Source: Barnesiella sp. An22
GTDB taxonomy: Bacteria; Bacteroidota; Bacteroidia; Bacteroidales; Barnesiellaceae
Reading direction: 5' to 3'
Assembly: GCF_002159975.1 (NCBI RefSeq)
Contig: NZ_NFJR01000015.1
Location: 1 to 53,393, forward strand
Length of the DNA: 53,393 bases
The first letter of the stretch is position 1. Each line of letters begins with the position of its first letter. The translations under genes were made by a program, and so were the position numbers. Below the pieces are notes generated by a model. It ran no database searches and had not been told where the DNA came from. It saw only the letters and a list, made by a program, of their open reading frames with translations. Below, piece by piece: positions 1 through 9,584 of this stretch.

Positions 1-3
1 ATG

Positions 4-28
4 AAAAAAGGGGCTCCGAAACGGAGCC
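4..28 (-). terminator. Rho-independent terminator reading leftward
   Basis: A 7-bp perfect stem (GGCTCCG / CGGAGCC) with a 3-base loop is followed, on the minus strand only, by six T residues. The plus-strand side has no T run, so it should stop a minus-strand transcript. No minus-strand gene is visible immediately upstream of it, because the next feature is the plus-strand MFS gene, so the transcript it ends is unknown. Confidence 0.5.
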
Positions 29-130
29 GAAAATATAAAAAGATGAGTTCGATCGGAAAAATTACCGGGACAGTCTGCCGATTGACTCATAATGACGGAA
101 TTAAACGACAGTCCCTAAACTATTGACGCC

Positions 131-1744
131 ATGCCTGCACCCATACCATCGCCCGAAGAGGTAGCCTCGGCCCGCCGCATCCAGGTGTGGAAGGAGTTCA
201 TCCCCCTGCCGCTGCGCTTTCCACTCATCCTCTTCATCATCATCGTCTACATGTTTTCGGGAGGCGTATACATGTCGGCCGTCTCGGAGATGTCGGGCAG
301 CCTGTCGTGGATTACCGAAGACATCATGATGGCCGGCTACGCCTCGATGACGGGACTGACCATGGCCTTTCCGCTGCTGTTCCGCATTCTGTTCCGCTTC
401 CAGCCGCGCAGCCTGCTGCTCTTCTCGGCCGGGGTCTTCATCGTGAGCGACTACCTGTGCATGGTCTGCGACTTTCTGCCGCTGGTGGTGCTGCTCTCGT
501 TTGTCAGCGGCTTCTTCAAGATTGTAGGCACCTTTGTCTGCTGGAGCAACGTACAGCTCAAGATTACCCCCAAACGCGACTTTGCCGTCTTCTTCCCCTT
601 CCTCTTCACCTTTGTGCTGGGGAGCGTACAACTGGCCAACATCGTCACGGGGTACAGCCTCTATGCCTTCGACTGGCGGGCCATGCACCGCATCACGATA
701 GGCGCCTTCATCGTGGTCTTTGCCCTGGTCTACTTCGGCATGCGGCGCAACTACCGGCAGAGCCCCTATATCCCGTTCAAGGGCATCGACTATCTGGGCG
801 GCATCCTGTGGAGCCTGTGGCTGCTCTGCATCGTCTTCATCTGCGTATACGGCGACCACTACGACTGGCTCGACGGCGAACCCATACGGGTAGCCCTGCT
901 TTTTGCCGTGGTGCTGCTGATACTGTGCATCCAGCGGGCCGCCACCATACGTCACCCCTACATCAGTCTGGGAGCCTTTTCGCAGCACAACATGCTGTTC
1001 ATCTTTATTCTGTTCGGGTGCATGACCCTGATGTCGGCCACAGCCACCTCGACCCAGAATGTCTTCACCAACTCGATACTGGGGTTCGACGCCCGCCACA
1101 ATGCCGACCTGAACTGGGGTGTACTCACGGGAATAGCGGTGGGTACCGGCATCTTCTACCTGGCATTGACCCGCTGGAAATGGCGGGTAAAGAGTATCGT
1201 GCTTGCCGGCTTCTTCTCATTTCTGCTCTATCAGGTGATGCTCTATTTCCTCATCGACGCCTCGACCGAGAAGTACATGCTCTACCTGCCGCTGGTATTC
1301 AAAGGGGCCGGAGTGAGCCTGGTATACACCTCGCTCACCTATGCACTGACCGGAAGCGTGACCTTCGTGCACTACTTCGAGGCCATGTGTGTCATCGGCT
1401 TTATCCGCACCAGCTTCGGGGCTCCGCTCAACTCGGCCATTCTTGCCCGACTGCTCAAATACGCAAGTCTGGAAAACACGGCCACCCTGGGCGGCGAAAT
1501 CGATGCCATGCACCCCATGGCCCACTCGTTCATGACGCTGTACAGCGAGTTTCAACGGCAGATACTCCTGGTGAGCCTGAAGGAGGTCTACGGCTATGCC
1601 GTCATCGTTGCCATCGTCATTCTACTGGCTATTCTGGCTTCGGACTATCGGTGGCTCATCCGCCCCCGACGCATGTGGCGGCTGGCCCAAATCTGGCGGG
1701 TCGTTCACCGTCAATCGAAACAGCTCGAGACCACTGGCGAATAA
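131..1744 (+). CDS. MFS exporter, DHA2 (EmrB/QacA)-like
   Basis: The 537-residue protein is almost entirely hydrophobic, with about 12-14 predicted membrane helices starting near residue 27 and a basic cytoplasmic tail. Length and helix number suit the 14-helix DHA2 drug:proton antiporter branch of the major facilitator superfamily. The first ATG after an in-frame stop at 116-118 was taken as the start. It converges on the RND efflux operon and is separated from it by a terminator. Related Bacteroidetes proteins export drugs or other small toxic compounds, but no substrate can be read from the sequence. The family assignment is firm and the export role is inferred. Confidence 0.8.
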   Translation: MPAPIPSPEEVASARRIQVWKEFIPLPLRFPLILFIIIVYMFSGGVYMSAVSEMSGSLSWITEDIMMAGYASMTGLTMAFPLLFRILFRFQPRSLLLFSAGVFIVSDYLCMVCDFLPLVVLLSFVSGFFKIVGTFVCWSNVQLKITPKRDFAVFFPFLFTFVLGSVQLANIVTGYSLYAFDWRAMHRITIGAFIVVFALVYFGMRRNYRQSPYIPFKGIDYLGGILWSLWLLCIVFICVYGDHYDWLDGEPIRVALLFAVVLLILCIQRAATIRHPYISLGAFSQHNMLFIFILFGCMTLMSATATSTQNVFTNSILGFDARHNADLNWGVLTGIAVGTGIFYLALTRWKWRVKSIVLAGFFSFLLYQVMLYFLIDASTEKYMLYLPLVFKGAGVSLVYTSLTYALTGSVTFVHYFEAMCVIGFIRTSFGAPLNSAILARLLKYASLENTATLGGEIDAMHPMAHSFMTLYSEFQRQILLVSLKEVYGYAVIVAIVILLAILASDYRWLIRPRRMWRLAQIWRVVHRQSKQLETTGE

Positions 1745-1785
1745 AACGGAAAAACCACTCTTCATCATAAGTAACCCTACACATA

Positions 1786-1827
1786 GAGGGCGCCCGACTG
1801 TGAAGCCGGACGCCCTCGCCTTTTTTT
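1786..1827 (+). terminator. Terminator of the MFS gene
   Basis: A GAGGGCG / CGCCCTC stem with an extended GC-rich loop region is followed by seven T residues at 1821-1827. It lies 41 bases after the MFS stop codon and just before the end of the convergent efflux channel gene. Confidence 0.85.
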
Positions 1828-1845
1828 ATTGCAGGATTCGATGTA

Positions 1846-3204
1846 TCAATATCCGCCGCCCAGGGCATGATAGAGATTGATGACCCCCTGTATTTCGTCG
1901 AAGCGGTCGGAGACGGCCGAGAGCTCGGCCTCGAGCAGTGTCTGCCGGGCGGTGAGCACCTCGAGGTAGTTCTGCGAACTGTGCAGCATCAAGAGCTCGG
2001 AACTGTGCACGGCCGACTGGAGCGACGCTATCTGCTGCTGGTCTATCACGAGCCGTTGCCGGGCCGTCTGCCATTGCAACAGGGCATTGTTCACTTCGGT
2101 ACCGGCATCGAGCAACGACTGGCGGAAAGTGAGCAACGCCTCCTGCTGCTGTGCCTTGGCCACCTTCAGGTTGGCCACATTCTGCCCCCGGTTGAAGAGC
2201 GGCTGCACCAGCGAACCCACAGCCGTGAAGAGCCATTGTCCGGGATTGGTGATGACGGCACCGGCCGCATTGGTCCAGCCGGCCGACCCGCTGAGGGTAA
2301 TCGAGGGGTAGAAAGCGGCATAGGCCTGGTTGGTCACATAGAAAGCGGCAGCCAGGGCAGCCTCGCTCTGACGCACATCGGGGCGCCGCTGCAGCAGTTG
2401 CAGGGGCACACCCACCGACAGGGTGTCGGGGAACGACTGGGCATCGAGCGTAGAGCGCTCAATCTGCCGAGGCACATCGCCCAGCAGCGACGAGATGGAG
2501 TTTTCCATCTCGGTAATCTGCTGTTGCATCGTCAGCAGCGAGGCATCGACCGCCAGCTTGCTGGCCTCGATTTGGGCCACGGCCATCTCGGTCGTCTGTC
2601 CGGCCTCTTTCAAGGCACGCATCACCCGCAGGTTCTCGGCCCACAGTTCGGCCGTCGAGCGGCTTATCTCGTATTGCTTGTCGAGCATCAACAGGGAGTA
2701 ATAGCTGTTGGCAATGGTAGCCACCAACTGGGTCTGCACGGCCTGCCGGTAGGCCTCGCTCTGCTCGAGCACCGCTCTGGCTTCGCGCTTGGCGTTGGTG
2801 ATGCGGCCGAAGAGGTCGATCTCCCAATCGGCCGAGGCGGCCAGGTCGTAGCTTTTGGTAGTGCTACCGCCCTCGACGCTGCGGAGGGTCCCCTGCGGGG
2901 TAAGCGATACCGATGGCAGGTAGGCCAACTTCGAAGCGGTGAGCAACGCCTGCGCCTCTTCCACCTTGAGGCGGGCGATGTTCAGGTCGGTATTATTGGC
3001 GATGCCGCTGTCGATGAGATTCTGCAACAGAGGGTCGGTAAAGAGCTCCCTCCACGAGAGGTCGGCAATCGAGGCGGAATCGGCCGAGGCGGTCGAGCGC
3101 AGGTAGAGGCTGTCGGTCTCGGCAATCGCGGGACGTTCGTACGTCCGATATTGACAACCGGCCAGGCCGGTCAACAGAAACAAACCTATAAATATCTTTT
3201 TCAT
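1846..3204 (-). CDS. Outer-membrane efflux lipoprotein, TolC/OprM (NodT) family
   Basis: This is the outer-membrane channel of a tripartite RND efflux pump. The 452-residue protein begins with a lipoprotein signal (MKKIFIGLF, lipobox LAGC), followed by two repeats of the outer-membrane efflux protein domain: long helical segments rich in Ala/Gln/Glu and the conserved LLQRRPDV motif near the middle. I chose the ATG at 3204 rather than the one 30 bases upstream because it places the signal sequence at the N terminus. It is the last gene of the operon, 26 bases after the pump gene. As a lipoprotein it should be anchored by an acylated cysteine. Confidence 0.9.
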   Translation of the reverse strand: MKKIFIGLFLLTGLAGCQYRTYERPAIAETDSLYLRSTASADSASIADLSWRELFTDPLLQNLIDSGIANNTDLNIARLKVEEAQALLTASKLAYLPSVSLTPQGTLRSVEGGSTTKSYDLAASADWEIDLFGRITNAKREARAVLEQSEAYRQAVQTQLVATIANSYYSLLMLDKQYEISRSTAELWAENLRVMRALKEAGQTTEMAVAQIEASKLAVDASLLTMQQQITEMENSISSLLGDVPRQIERSTLDAQSFPDTLSVGVPLQLLQRRPDVRQSEAALAAAFYVTNQAYAAFYPSITLSGSAGWTNAAGAVITNPGQWLFTAVGSLVQPLFNRGQNVANLKVAKAQQQEALLTFRQSLLDAGTEVNNALLQWQTARQRLVIDQQQIASLQSAVHSSELLMLHSSQNYLEVLTARQTLLEAELSAVSDRFDEIQGVINLYHALGGGY

Positions 3205-3230
3205 ATCGAATGGTGATTCAGGAAGTCGTA

Positions 3231-6200
3231 TCATTTCTTTTCTTCTATCTTGGGCAACTTACGCTCGGGCATGAGCTTCTCCTGCAGGGTTTGGAACACG
3301 ATGAAGAGCACCGGCACGATAAAGAGCAGGGCTATCGTACCGATGAGCATACCGCCCACGGTACCCACGCCAATCGAGATGTTGCCGTTGGCCCCTACGC
3401 CCGAAGCGAACATCATGGGCAACATACCGAATATCATGGTGAGCGAGGTCATCAGGATAGGACGCAACCGCACCTGAGCCGCCGAGATGACTGCCTGCGA
3501 GATGGTCATGCCGTGACGGCGACGCTCCGAGGCATACTCGGTCAAGAGGATGGCCGTCTTCGACAACAAACCGATGAGCATGATCAGACCCGTCTGCAGA
3601 TAGATGTTGTTTTCGAGCCCGAACATCTTGGCAAAGAGGAAACTGCCGGCCAAACCGAAGGGTACCGAAAGAATCACCGCCAGCGGGATGAAGAGGCTCT
3701 CGTAGAGGGCACACAGAATGAGGTAGATGAAGACCACGCAGATGACAAAGACCAGCGTCGTGGTATTGCCCGTGCTGGACTCCTCGCGCGACATGCCGCC
3801 GAACTCGAAGCCGTAGCCCGTAGGCAAGGTCTGGGCAGCTACCTCCTTCACCGCCTGGATGGCCTGGCCCGAGCTGTAGCCCGTGGCCGGTGCACCGTTC
3901 ACCTGAATGGCCGAGAAGAGGTTGAAACGGGTCAACACCTCGGAGCCGTAGATGCGGGTGAGTTTCAGGTATTGGGCGATGGGGCTCATCTCGCCCGCAT
4001 CGTTGCGTACGAAGATGTTGTTGAGCGCCTCGGTGTCGAGCCGGTATTGGGGCGGAGCCTGCACCATCACGCGGTAGAGCTTGGAGAATCGGTTCATGTT
4101 CGACGCATAGTTACCGCCGATGTAGCCCGAGAGGGTGCTGAGCACGTCGGTGGGCGACACGCCGTTGCGCTTGCACAACGCGGCATCGACCTCGACGAGG
4201 TATTGCGGGAACTTGGTATCGAACGAGGTGGTGGCCCGTCCGATTTCGGGCCGCTTGTTGAGCTCGGTAAGGAAGTTGCGGGTGTACTTCAGCAGGTCCT
4301 CAATCGTGCCGCCCTTCTGGTCCTGCACATAGACCTCGAAACCGCTGCTCACGCCATAACCCGGAATCATGGGTCGGGTGAAGGCCATGATGTCGGCACT
4401 CGAGATGAAGGCCGTGCGGCGCTGTATCTCCTCGATGATGGCATCGACGGCATCCTCTTTCTTGGGACGTTCGCTCCAGTCCTTCAACCGGATGGTGAAC
4501 ATACCGTTGCAGGCACCCTGCCCGCTCAGCATCGAGTTACCGGTAATGCTCGAGAGCACCTCGATTTGCGGAATCGTGCGCAGACAGCTATCGACCTGCT
4601 CGATGACCTTGCGGGTCTCGTATATGCTGTTACCCGGCGAGGTACGCACGTCGACAAAGACGGTACCCATATCTTCGTTGGGCACCAGACCGGTCTTGGT
4701 GGTCTTGAGCAGCACGAAGAATCCCACGCAGGCAATCACCAGCAGCACGCCGGCCAGCCATTTGCGCTTGATCATAAAGAATACGCCCCCTTTATACTTC
4801 ATCACCAGCCGGTGGAAAGCCGTATCGAAGGCCATGTGAAAGCGCGACGAGAAGCTGAGCTTCTTGCCGTCGGCCCCGGTCTGGTGGGGTGTCATAATGA
4901 GGGCACACAGGGCCGGACTCAAGGTCAGGGCGTTGAGCAGCGAGATGGCCACGGCCGCCGCCATCGTGAGACCGAACTGCGTATAGAAGGTACCCGTGGT
5001 ACCGCCGATAAAGCTCACGGGGATGAACACCGCCATGAATACAAAGGTAGTCGTAACCAGAGCCGAGGTGATGCCGTCCATGGCATCGATGGTGGCCAGG
5101 TAGGCCGACTTGTACCCCTCGTCGAACTTCGCCTGAACCGCCTCGACCACCACTATCGCATCGTCGACCACCGTACCGATAACCAGCACGAGAGCAAACA
5201 GCGTAAGCATGTTGAGGCTGAAGCCCACCAGATAGAGGAAAGCAAAGGTTCCCACCAGCGACACGATAATGGAGACGGTCGGTATAAAGGTGGATCGGAA
5301 GCTCTGCAGGAAGATATAGACCACCAGTACCACCAGCAGAATGGCCTCGATGAGGGTCTTGACCACGCTCTTGATCGAGGCGTCGAGGAAGTCCTTGGTA
5401 CTCATCAGGTCGACAATCTTGATACCCTTGGGCAGGGTCTTGGAAATCTCGGCCAACGAGCGGTCTATCTCCTCGATAATCTCGTTGGCGTTCGAGCCCG
5501 AGGTTTGCGAAATCATGATGATACAGCCCGGGTGACCGTTCACCTCGCCGATGTAGTCGTAGGAACGGGTACCCAGCTCGATGGTGGCCACATCTTTCAG
5601 GCGCAATACCTCGCCACCGGGAAGCGACTTGATGACCATGTTCTCATAGTCGACCTCGTTTTCGTAACGGCCCCGGTATTTGAGCACATATTGGAAAGTG
5701 TTCTCGGCCTCGGCTCCCAACGTACCGGTAGCGGCCTCGATGTTCTGCTCGTCGAGCACGCCGGTAATGTCGGAGGGAACGAGTCCGTACTTCTTCATCT
5801 TGCTCGGGTCGAGCCAGATGCGCATGGCATACTCGTAACCGAACACATTCACCTCGCCCACGCCGGCAATACGCGACAGGCGAGGCTCGATGTTGATTTT
5901 CATATAGTTGGCCAGGAAAGCCTGGTCGAACGAATCGTCGGGACTGTAGACGGCCAGCTGCTTGATGTTACTCGTCTGGCGCTTGCGCACGTTCACACCG
6001 CTGCGGGTTACCTCGGCCGGCAGCAAACCCTGTGCCGAAGCCAGCCGGTTCTGCACGTTCACGGTAGCCATATCGGGGTCGGTACCTTGACGGAAGTAGA
6101 CCGTGATACGGGCCGAGCCGTTGTTGGACGAGGTAGAGGTCATGTAGGTCATGTTCTCCACACCGTTGAGGGCCTCCTCGAGAGGCACCACCACACTCTT

Positions 6201-6377
6201 CTGCACCGTCTCGGCATTGGCTCCGGTATAGGAGGCCGATACGCTCACCGTAGGCGGAGCAATCTCGGGAAACTGCTCGATAGGCAATTGAGTCAAACCG
6301 ATAATTCCCAGGATAAGAATCAATACCGAGATAACCCCGGCAAAGATGGGACGGTCGATAAAGGTTCTTATCTTCAT
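3231..6377 (-). CDS. RND multidrug efflux pump permease (AcrB/MexB-like, HAE1)
   Basis: At 1048 residues this has the standard length of hydrophobic/amphiphilic exporters. It starts with the typical first helix (MKIRTFIDRPIFAGVIS), has two large periplasmic regions, and in helix 4 carries GTVVDDAIVVVE with the paired aspartates used for proton coupling in AcrB. The trimeric inner-membrane pump would take substrates from the periplasm or membrane and pass them to the TolC-type channel. Its ATG overlaps the stop of the upstream fusion protein gene by 4 bases, indicating translational coupling. Substrates are not predictable from sequence. Confidence 0.95.
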   Translation of the reverse strand: MKIRTFIDRPIFAGVISVLILILGIIGLTQLPIEQFPEIAPPTVSVSASYTGANAETVQKSVVVPLEEALNGVENMTYMTSTSSNNGSARITVYFRQGTDPDMATVNVQNRLASAQGLLPAEVTRSGVNVRKRQTSNIKQLAVYSPDDSFDQAFLANYMKINIEPRLSRIAGVGEVNVFGYEYAMRIWLDPSKMKKYGLVPSDITGVLDEQNIEAATGTLGAEAENTFQYVLKYRGRYENEVDYENMVIKSLPGGEVLRLKDVATIELGTRSYDYIGEVNGHPGCIIMISQTSGSNANEIIEEIDRSLAEISKTLPKGIKIVDLMSTKDFLDASIKSVVKTLIEAILLVVLVVYIFLQSFRSTFIPTVSIIVSLVGTFAFLYLVGFSLNMLTLFALVLVIGTVVDDAIVVVEAVQAKFDEGYKSAYLATIDAMDGITSALVTTTFVFMAVFIPVSFIGGTTGTFYTQFGLTMAAAVAISLLNALTLSPALCALIMTPHQTGADGKKLSFSSRFHMAFDTAFHRLVMKYKGGVFFMIKRKWLAGVLLVIACVGFFVLLKTTKTGLVPNEDMGTVFVDVRTSPGNSIYETRKVIEQVDSCLRTIPQIEVLSSITGNSMLSGQGACNGMFTIRLKDWSERPKKEDAVDAIIEEIQRRTAFISSADIMAFTRPMIPGYGVSSGFEVYVQDQKGGTIEDLLKYTRNFLTELNKRPEIGRATTSFDTKFPQYLVEVDAALCKRNGVSPTDVLSTLSGYIGGNYASNMNRFSKLYRVMVQAPPQYRLDTEALNNIFVRNDAGEMSPIAQYLKLTRIYGSEVLTRFNLFSAIQVNGAPATGYSSGQAIQAVKEVAAQTLPTGYGFEFGGMSREESSTGNTTTLVFVICVVFIYLILCALYESLFIPLAVILSVPFGLAGSFLFAKMFGLENNIYLQTGLIMLIGLLSKTAILLTEYASERRRHGMTISQAVISAAQVRLRPILMTSLTMIFGMLPMMFASGVGANGNISIGVGTVGGMLIGTIALLFIVPVLFIVFQTLQEKLMPERKLPKIEEKK

Positions 6378-7495
6378 AAGGCACTATCGTTTGGCTGGGT
6401 TGTAGACTGTTCTATATCGATGGCGATACCCTCGTGCAGCAGACCGGCACCCTCGGCCACGATTACGTCGCCTACCGTCAGGCCCGAGAGCACGATGTAG
6501 TTCTGCCCGTCGTCGTATTTATAGACGGTGATGGGTGCCGACTGGGTTTTGCCGTCGACTACCTTCCACACGAAGATGCGGTTCTGCAACTCGTAGGTGG
6601 CTGTCTTGGGTATCACAAGGCTGTTCTTGTAGACGGTAGGAATCTCTACCGAACCGCTGCCGCCGTTGCGCAACAGCCCGTCGGGGTTGGCAAAGGCAGC
6701 CCGCAGGCTTACGGCACCCGTACCCTCATCGACCGTACCGCTGATGGCGTCGATTTTTCCCGGCAAGGCATAGGTGCTGCCGTTGCTCATGAGCAGTTTC
6801 ACCTCGGGCATCTGTTCCTTGGCCTTCTGCAGCGAACCATACTGTTGAATGAGGTCGAGTATCTGACTCTCGGTCATGGAGAAGTAGGCATAGACCTCGG
6901 CATCGTCCGAGACGGTAACCAGCGGCTCGGTAATGGAGCTGCTGACCAACGCCCCCACCCGATAGGGAATCATGCTGGCCACGCCGTCGACGGGGCTCTT
7001 CACCTCGGTATAGGAGAGGTTGTTGCGGGCATTCACCTCCTGGGCCTTGGCTTGAGCCAAAGAGGCCTTGGCTTCGGCCAACGTGTTTTGGGCTGTTTGC
7101 AAATCGAACTCCGAGACTACCCGCTCCTTGTAAAGCGCCTCCTTGCTCTCGGCCGAGAGCTGGGCCGTAGCCAGTTGGGCTTCGGCGCTGCGCACGTTGG
7201 CTACCGCTGTCTCGAGGGCTGCCTTGTAGGGCACCTGGTCGATGATAAAGAGGGTCTGCCCCTTGCGCACGACATCGCCCTCGTCGATGCGAATCTCGGT
7301 AATGATGCCGCTCACCTGCGGCCGTACCTCTACGAACTGACGGCCGCGGAGGGTTGCCGTGTAGTCCGATGTCAATGTCTGATTCTTAGGCTCTACGGTC
7401 AGTAGCTTGTACTTTGCACCCTCGCTCGATTTCTGCTCCTTGCATGCCACAAGCAAAGGCAAGACTGCCATAGCCAGAATGATAATCTTTTTCAT
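6374..7495 (-). CDS. RND efflux membrane fusion (periplasmic adaptor) protein
   Basis: The 373-residue protein has a lipoprotein signal ending LLVAC, then the lipoyl half-motif region (RGRQFVEVRPQVSGII and EGDVVRKGQTLFIID), a coiled-coil alpha hairpin around residues 95-165, a second lipoyl half (SPVDGVASM) and a beta-barrel/membrane-proximal domain. These are the AcrA/MexA domains in order. It bridges the inner-membrane pump and the outer-membrane channel. It is the first gene of the efflux operon and overlaps the pump gene by 4 bases. Confidence 0.93.
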   Translation of the reverse strand: MKKIIILAMAVLPLLVACKEQKSSEGAKYKLLTVEPKNQTLTSDYTATLRGRQFVEVRPQVSGIITEIRIDEGDVVRKGQTLFIIDQVPYKAALETAVANVRSAEAQLATAQLSAESKEALYKERVVSEFDLQTAQNTLAEAKASLAQAKAQEVNARNNLSYTEVKSPVDGVASMIPYRVGALVSSSITEPLVTVSDDAEVYAYFSMTESQILDLIQQYGSLQKAKEQMPEVKLLMSNGSTYALPGKIDAISGTVDEGTGAVSLRAAFANPDGLLRNGGSGSVEIPTVYKNSLVIPKTATYELQNRIFVWKVVDGKTQSAPITVYKYDDGQNYIVLSGLTVGDVIVAEGAGLLHEGIAIDIEQSTTQPNDSAL

Positions 7496-7566
7496 TGTTG
7501 CTGTTTTATGTGATAAATACTAAATAATGCGTATGGAATAGAAAATACCTATCTTAAACCAATTCT

Positions 7567-7574
7567 CAAATTTA
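7567..7574 (-). promoter_or_regulatory. Candidate -7 element for the efflux operon
   Basis: On the minus strand the bases read TAAATTTG, a full match to the Bacteroides -7 consensus TAnnTTTG, about 72 bases before the fusion protein start codon. I did not find a good -33 TTTG at the usual spacing, so this is a motif-level call. Confidence 0.45.
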
Positions 7575-7659
7575 TAAACTATCTCACAATATCGGAACAT
7601 TTATTGATAAACGGCAAAAAAGTGATGCCTAACGGCACGGCAGATTCTTAAAAATAAAC

Positions 7660-7667
7660 TACCTTTG
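7660..7667 (+). promoter_or_regulatory. Candidate -7 element for the histidine kinase operon
   Basis: TACCTTTG matches TAnnTTTG and lies 45 bases before the histidine kinase ATG. Together with 7567-7574 it makes a divergent promoter region of under 100 bases between the efflux operon and the two-component genes, allowing shared control. Confidence 0.5.
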
Positions 7668-7712
7668 TGATAATGCGAGGGGCCGCCTTCGCACCACGCA
7701 AATACCAGAGCC

Positions 7713-8723
7713 ATGACCAACTACACACGCATCAGCATCTATATCGACTTGATTTTCAGCTTTATCATCTTGCCACTCCTCATCATGCTGGTACCGGTAG
7801 AGAAGTGGATTATTCACCACACCTACTTCATGCTCCTGCTCATTGTCTACGTCTATCTGCTCTATTTCACCTACCGCAAGGTGAATATACCGGGGCTCAT
7901 CATGCAGCGGCAGTTCAGGCTCGTCGTGCTGCTCATGGTGGTCCTCATCTTTATCACCTGGGCCATCAGCCAGATACCTATCCCGAAAGACGACTTCATC
8001 GAGTCGCCTCGCGACTGGGGCATACGCCAGCACATCCGGAGCCTGAGCGTTTGGTTTTTCTTTTTCGTAGTCACGGGGTTCAGCCTGGCCATCGAGCTGA
8101 TGTTCGAGCTCTTCAAGCAGATACTCTCGAAGCAGGAAATCGAAGCCGAGAAGAACAAGGCCGAGCTGGCGCTCTACAAGGCACAGATCAACCCGCACTT
8201 CCTCTTCAACACGCTCAATGCCCTCTACGGGCTGGTGCTCACCAAATCGGACAAGACGGAGTCGGCCTTTATCCAGTTCTCCGACATCCTCAAGTACATG
8301 TACACCCAGACTACACTCGACACCATACCCATCTGCAACGAAATCGAATACATCAGGCAGTATGTCGACCTGCAGTCGCTGCGCCTCAACCGCCATACCC
8401 ACATCGACTTCCACACCGAGACCGACGACGAGCAGGCCCAGATACCGCCCATGATTCTCATCACCTTTGTCGAGAATGCCTTCAAGTACGGCACCTCGTC
8501 CGATGTCGACTGCACCATCTATATCCAGATTGCCGTGAAGGAGGGGGTGTTGCACTTCGAGACCGAAAACACCATTATGAAGGAGAAGAAGGAGCCGACC
8601 CCGGCCATCGGCATCGAGAACTGCCGCAAACGGCTGGAGCTGCTCTACCCCGGCCGCTTCTCGCTCACGACCGGCCGGGAAGGCAACCAGTTTAAAACCC
8701 GACTGACTATTCAACTACAATGA
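7713..8723 (+). CDS. Membrane sensor histidine kinase, LytS/YehU (HisKA_7TM-less, PF06580) type
   Basis: The 336-residue protein has four predicted membrane helices (about residues 10-30, 38-52, 67-85 and 108-130), a short coiled coil, then the His_kinase motif QINPHFLFNTLN with the phosphoacceptor at His162, and an HATPase region with NAFKYG and GIGIENCRKRL-type sequences. It has no large periplasmic sensor, so the signal is probably sensed in or at the membrane. Its stop overlaps the start of the response regulator by 4 bases. It is transcribed divergently from the efflux operon, which suggests, but does not prove, that it controls efflux. Confidence 0.9.
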   Translation: MTNYTRISIYIDLIFSFIILPLLIMLVPVEKWIIHHTYFMLLLIVYVYLLYFTYRKVNIPGLIMQRQFRLVVLLMVVLIFITWAISQIPIPKDDFIESPRDWGIRQHIRSLSVWFFFFVVTGFSLAIELMFELFKQILSKQEIEAEKNKAELALYKAQINPHFLFNTLNALYGLVLTKSDKTESAFIQFSDILKYMYTQTTLDTIPICNEIEYIRQYVDLQSLRLNRHTHIDFHTETDDEQAQIPPMILITFVENAFKYGTSSDVDCTIYIQIAVKEGVLHFETENTIMKEKKEPTPAIGIENCRKRLELLYPGRFSLTTGREGNQFKTRLTIQLQ

Positions 8724-9442
8724 AAAAAGCCACCTGCATAGCCATCGACGACGAGCCTCTGGCTCTGCTCGTCATCACCCAGTTCTGCGAACGATTCGGC
8801 GGGCTGGAGCTGACCACCTTCAGCGAACCCCTCGTGGGGCTCGAGGAGATACGCCGCCGCAAGCCCGACCTGGTGTTTCTCGACATCGAGATGAACAGCA
8901 TCAGCGGCCTCGACATAGCCCGCGACCTGCCCGAGGAGTGCTGTTTCATCTTCACCACGGCTCACGCCCAGTATGCCCTCAACGGCTTCGAGCTCGACGC
9001 CGTCGACTTCCTGCACAAGCCCTTTGCCTACGAGCGGTTCGAGAAGGCGGTCGAGAAGGCCATCCGCCGCATCGAGACCGAGCGCGACCGCACCCCCGAC
9101 AGCATCGTGGTCAAGCAGGAATACAACAACGTGACCATCCCCACCAACGATATTCTCTATATCGAAGCGATGGAAAACTACACCAAGATTTTCCGCGAGA
9201 GCGGCGGCTACATCCTGTCGCGCACCAACATGAAGGCCCTTCAGGAGATTCTGCCCGAGGAGAGTTTCCTGCGCATACACCGCTCTTACATCGTACCGAT
9301 AGACCGCGTGGAGATGTTTTCCAAAAAGAAAATCAAACTCGCCGGGCAAGAGACACTGCTGCCCGTGGGCCGGCAGTTTGCCAACCACATCTACGACCTA
9401 CTCATTGCCCGCAACTCGGGGGGCAGCCGGACCAATCTGTGA
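8720..9442 (+). CDS. LytTR-family response regulator
   Basis: The 240-residue protein has an N-terminal receiver domain (IDDEP at the start, phosphoacceptor Asp55 in LVFLDIEM, TTAH and HKPF for the conserved Thr and Lys) and a C-terminal LytTR DNA-binding domain (roughly residues 135-235, with YIEAMENYTKI and FLRIHRSYIV). LytTR regulators bind direct repeats as dimers. It is translationally coupled to the histidine kinase in front. The likely targets include the adjacent efflux operon (inference from position). Confidence 0.93.
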   Translation: MKKATCIAIDDEPLALLVITQFCERFGGLELTTFSEPLVGLEEIRRRKPDLVFLDIEMNSISGLDIARDLPEECCFIFTTAHAQYALNGFELDAVDFLHKPFAYERFEKAVEKAIRRIETERDRTPDSIVVKQEYNNVTIPTNDILYIEAMENYTKIFRESGGYILSRTNMKALQEILPEESFLRIHRSYIVPIDRVEMFSKKKIKLAGQETLLPVGRQFANHIYDLLIARNSGGSRTNL

Positions 9443-9550
9443 CGGTTCCCTGCCCGGGTTCACCAACGACCGCCGGTGCCTCTTCGTCCCCCCTACTCGA
9501 TTTTATCCGACGAAGTCTCCCCTCGCTCTGTTTTCTTTGGACAAAAACAT

Positions 9551-9558
9551 TATCTTTG
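9551..9558 (+). promoter_or_regulatory. Candidate -7 element for the GH29 gene
   Basis: TATCTTTG matches TAnnTTTG, 26 bases before the fucosidase ATG. It shows that the fucosidase probably has its own promoter rather than depending on read-through from the response regulator gene. Confidence 0.55.
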
Positions 9559-9584
9559 TGACCATAAACAACGAATTACCCGCA

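Noticed and set aside
3210-6500. A 1096-residue plus-strand open frame opposite the RND pump
   Set aside because: Shadow of the pump gene: GC-rich third positions keep the antisense frame open; the minus-strand frame has complete RND motifs, whereas the plus-strand frame shows none.
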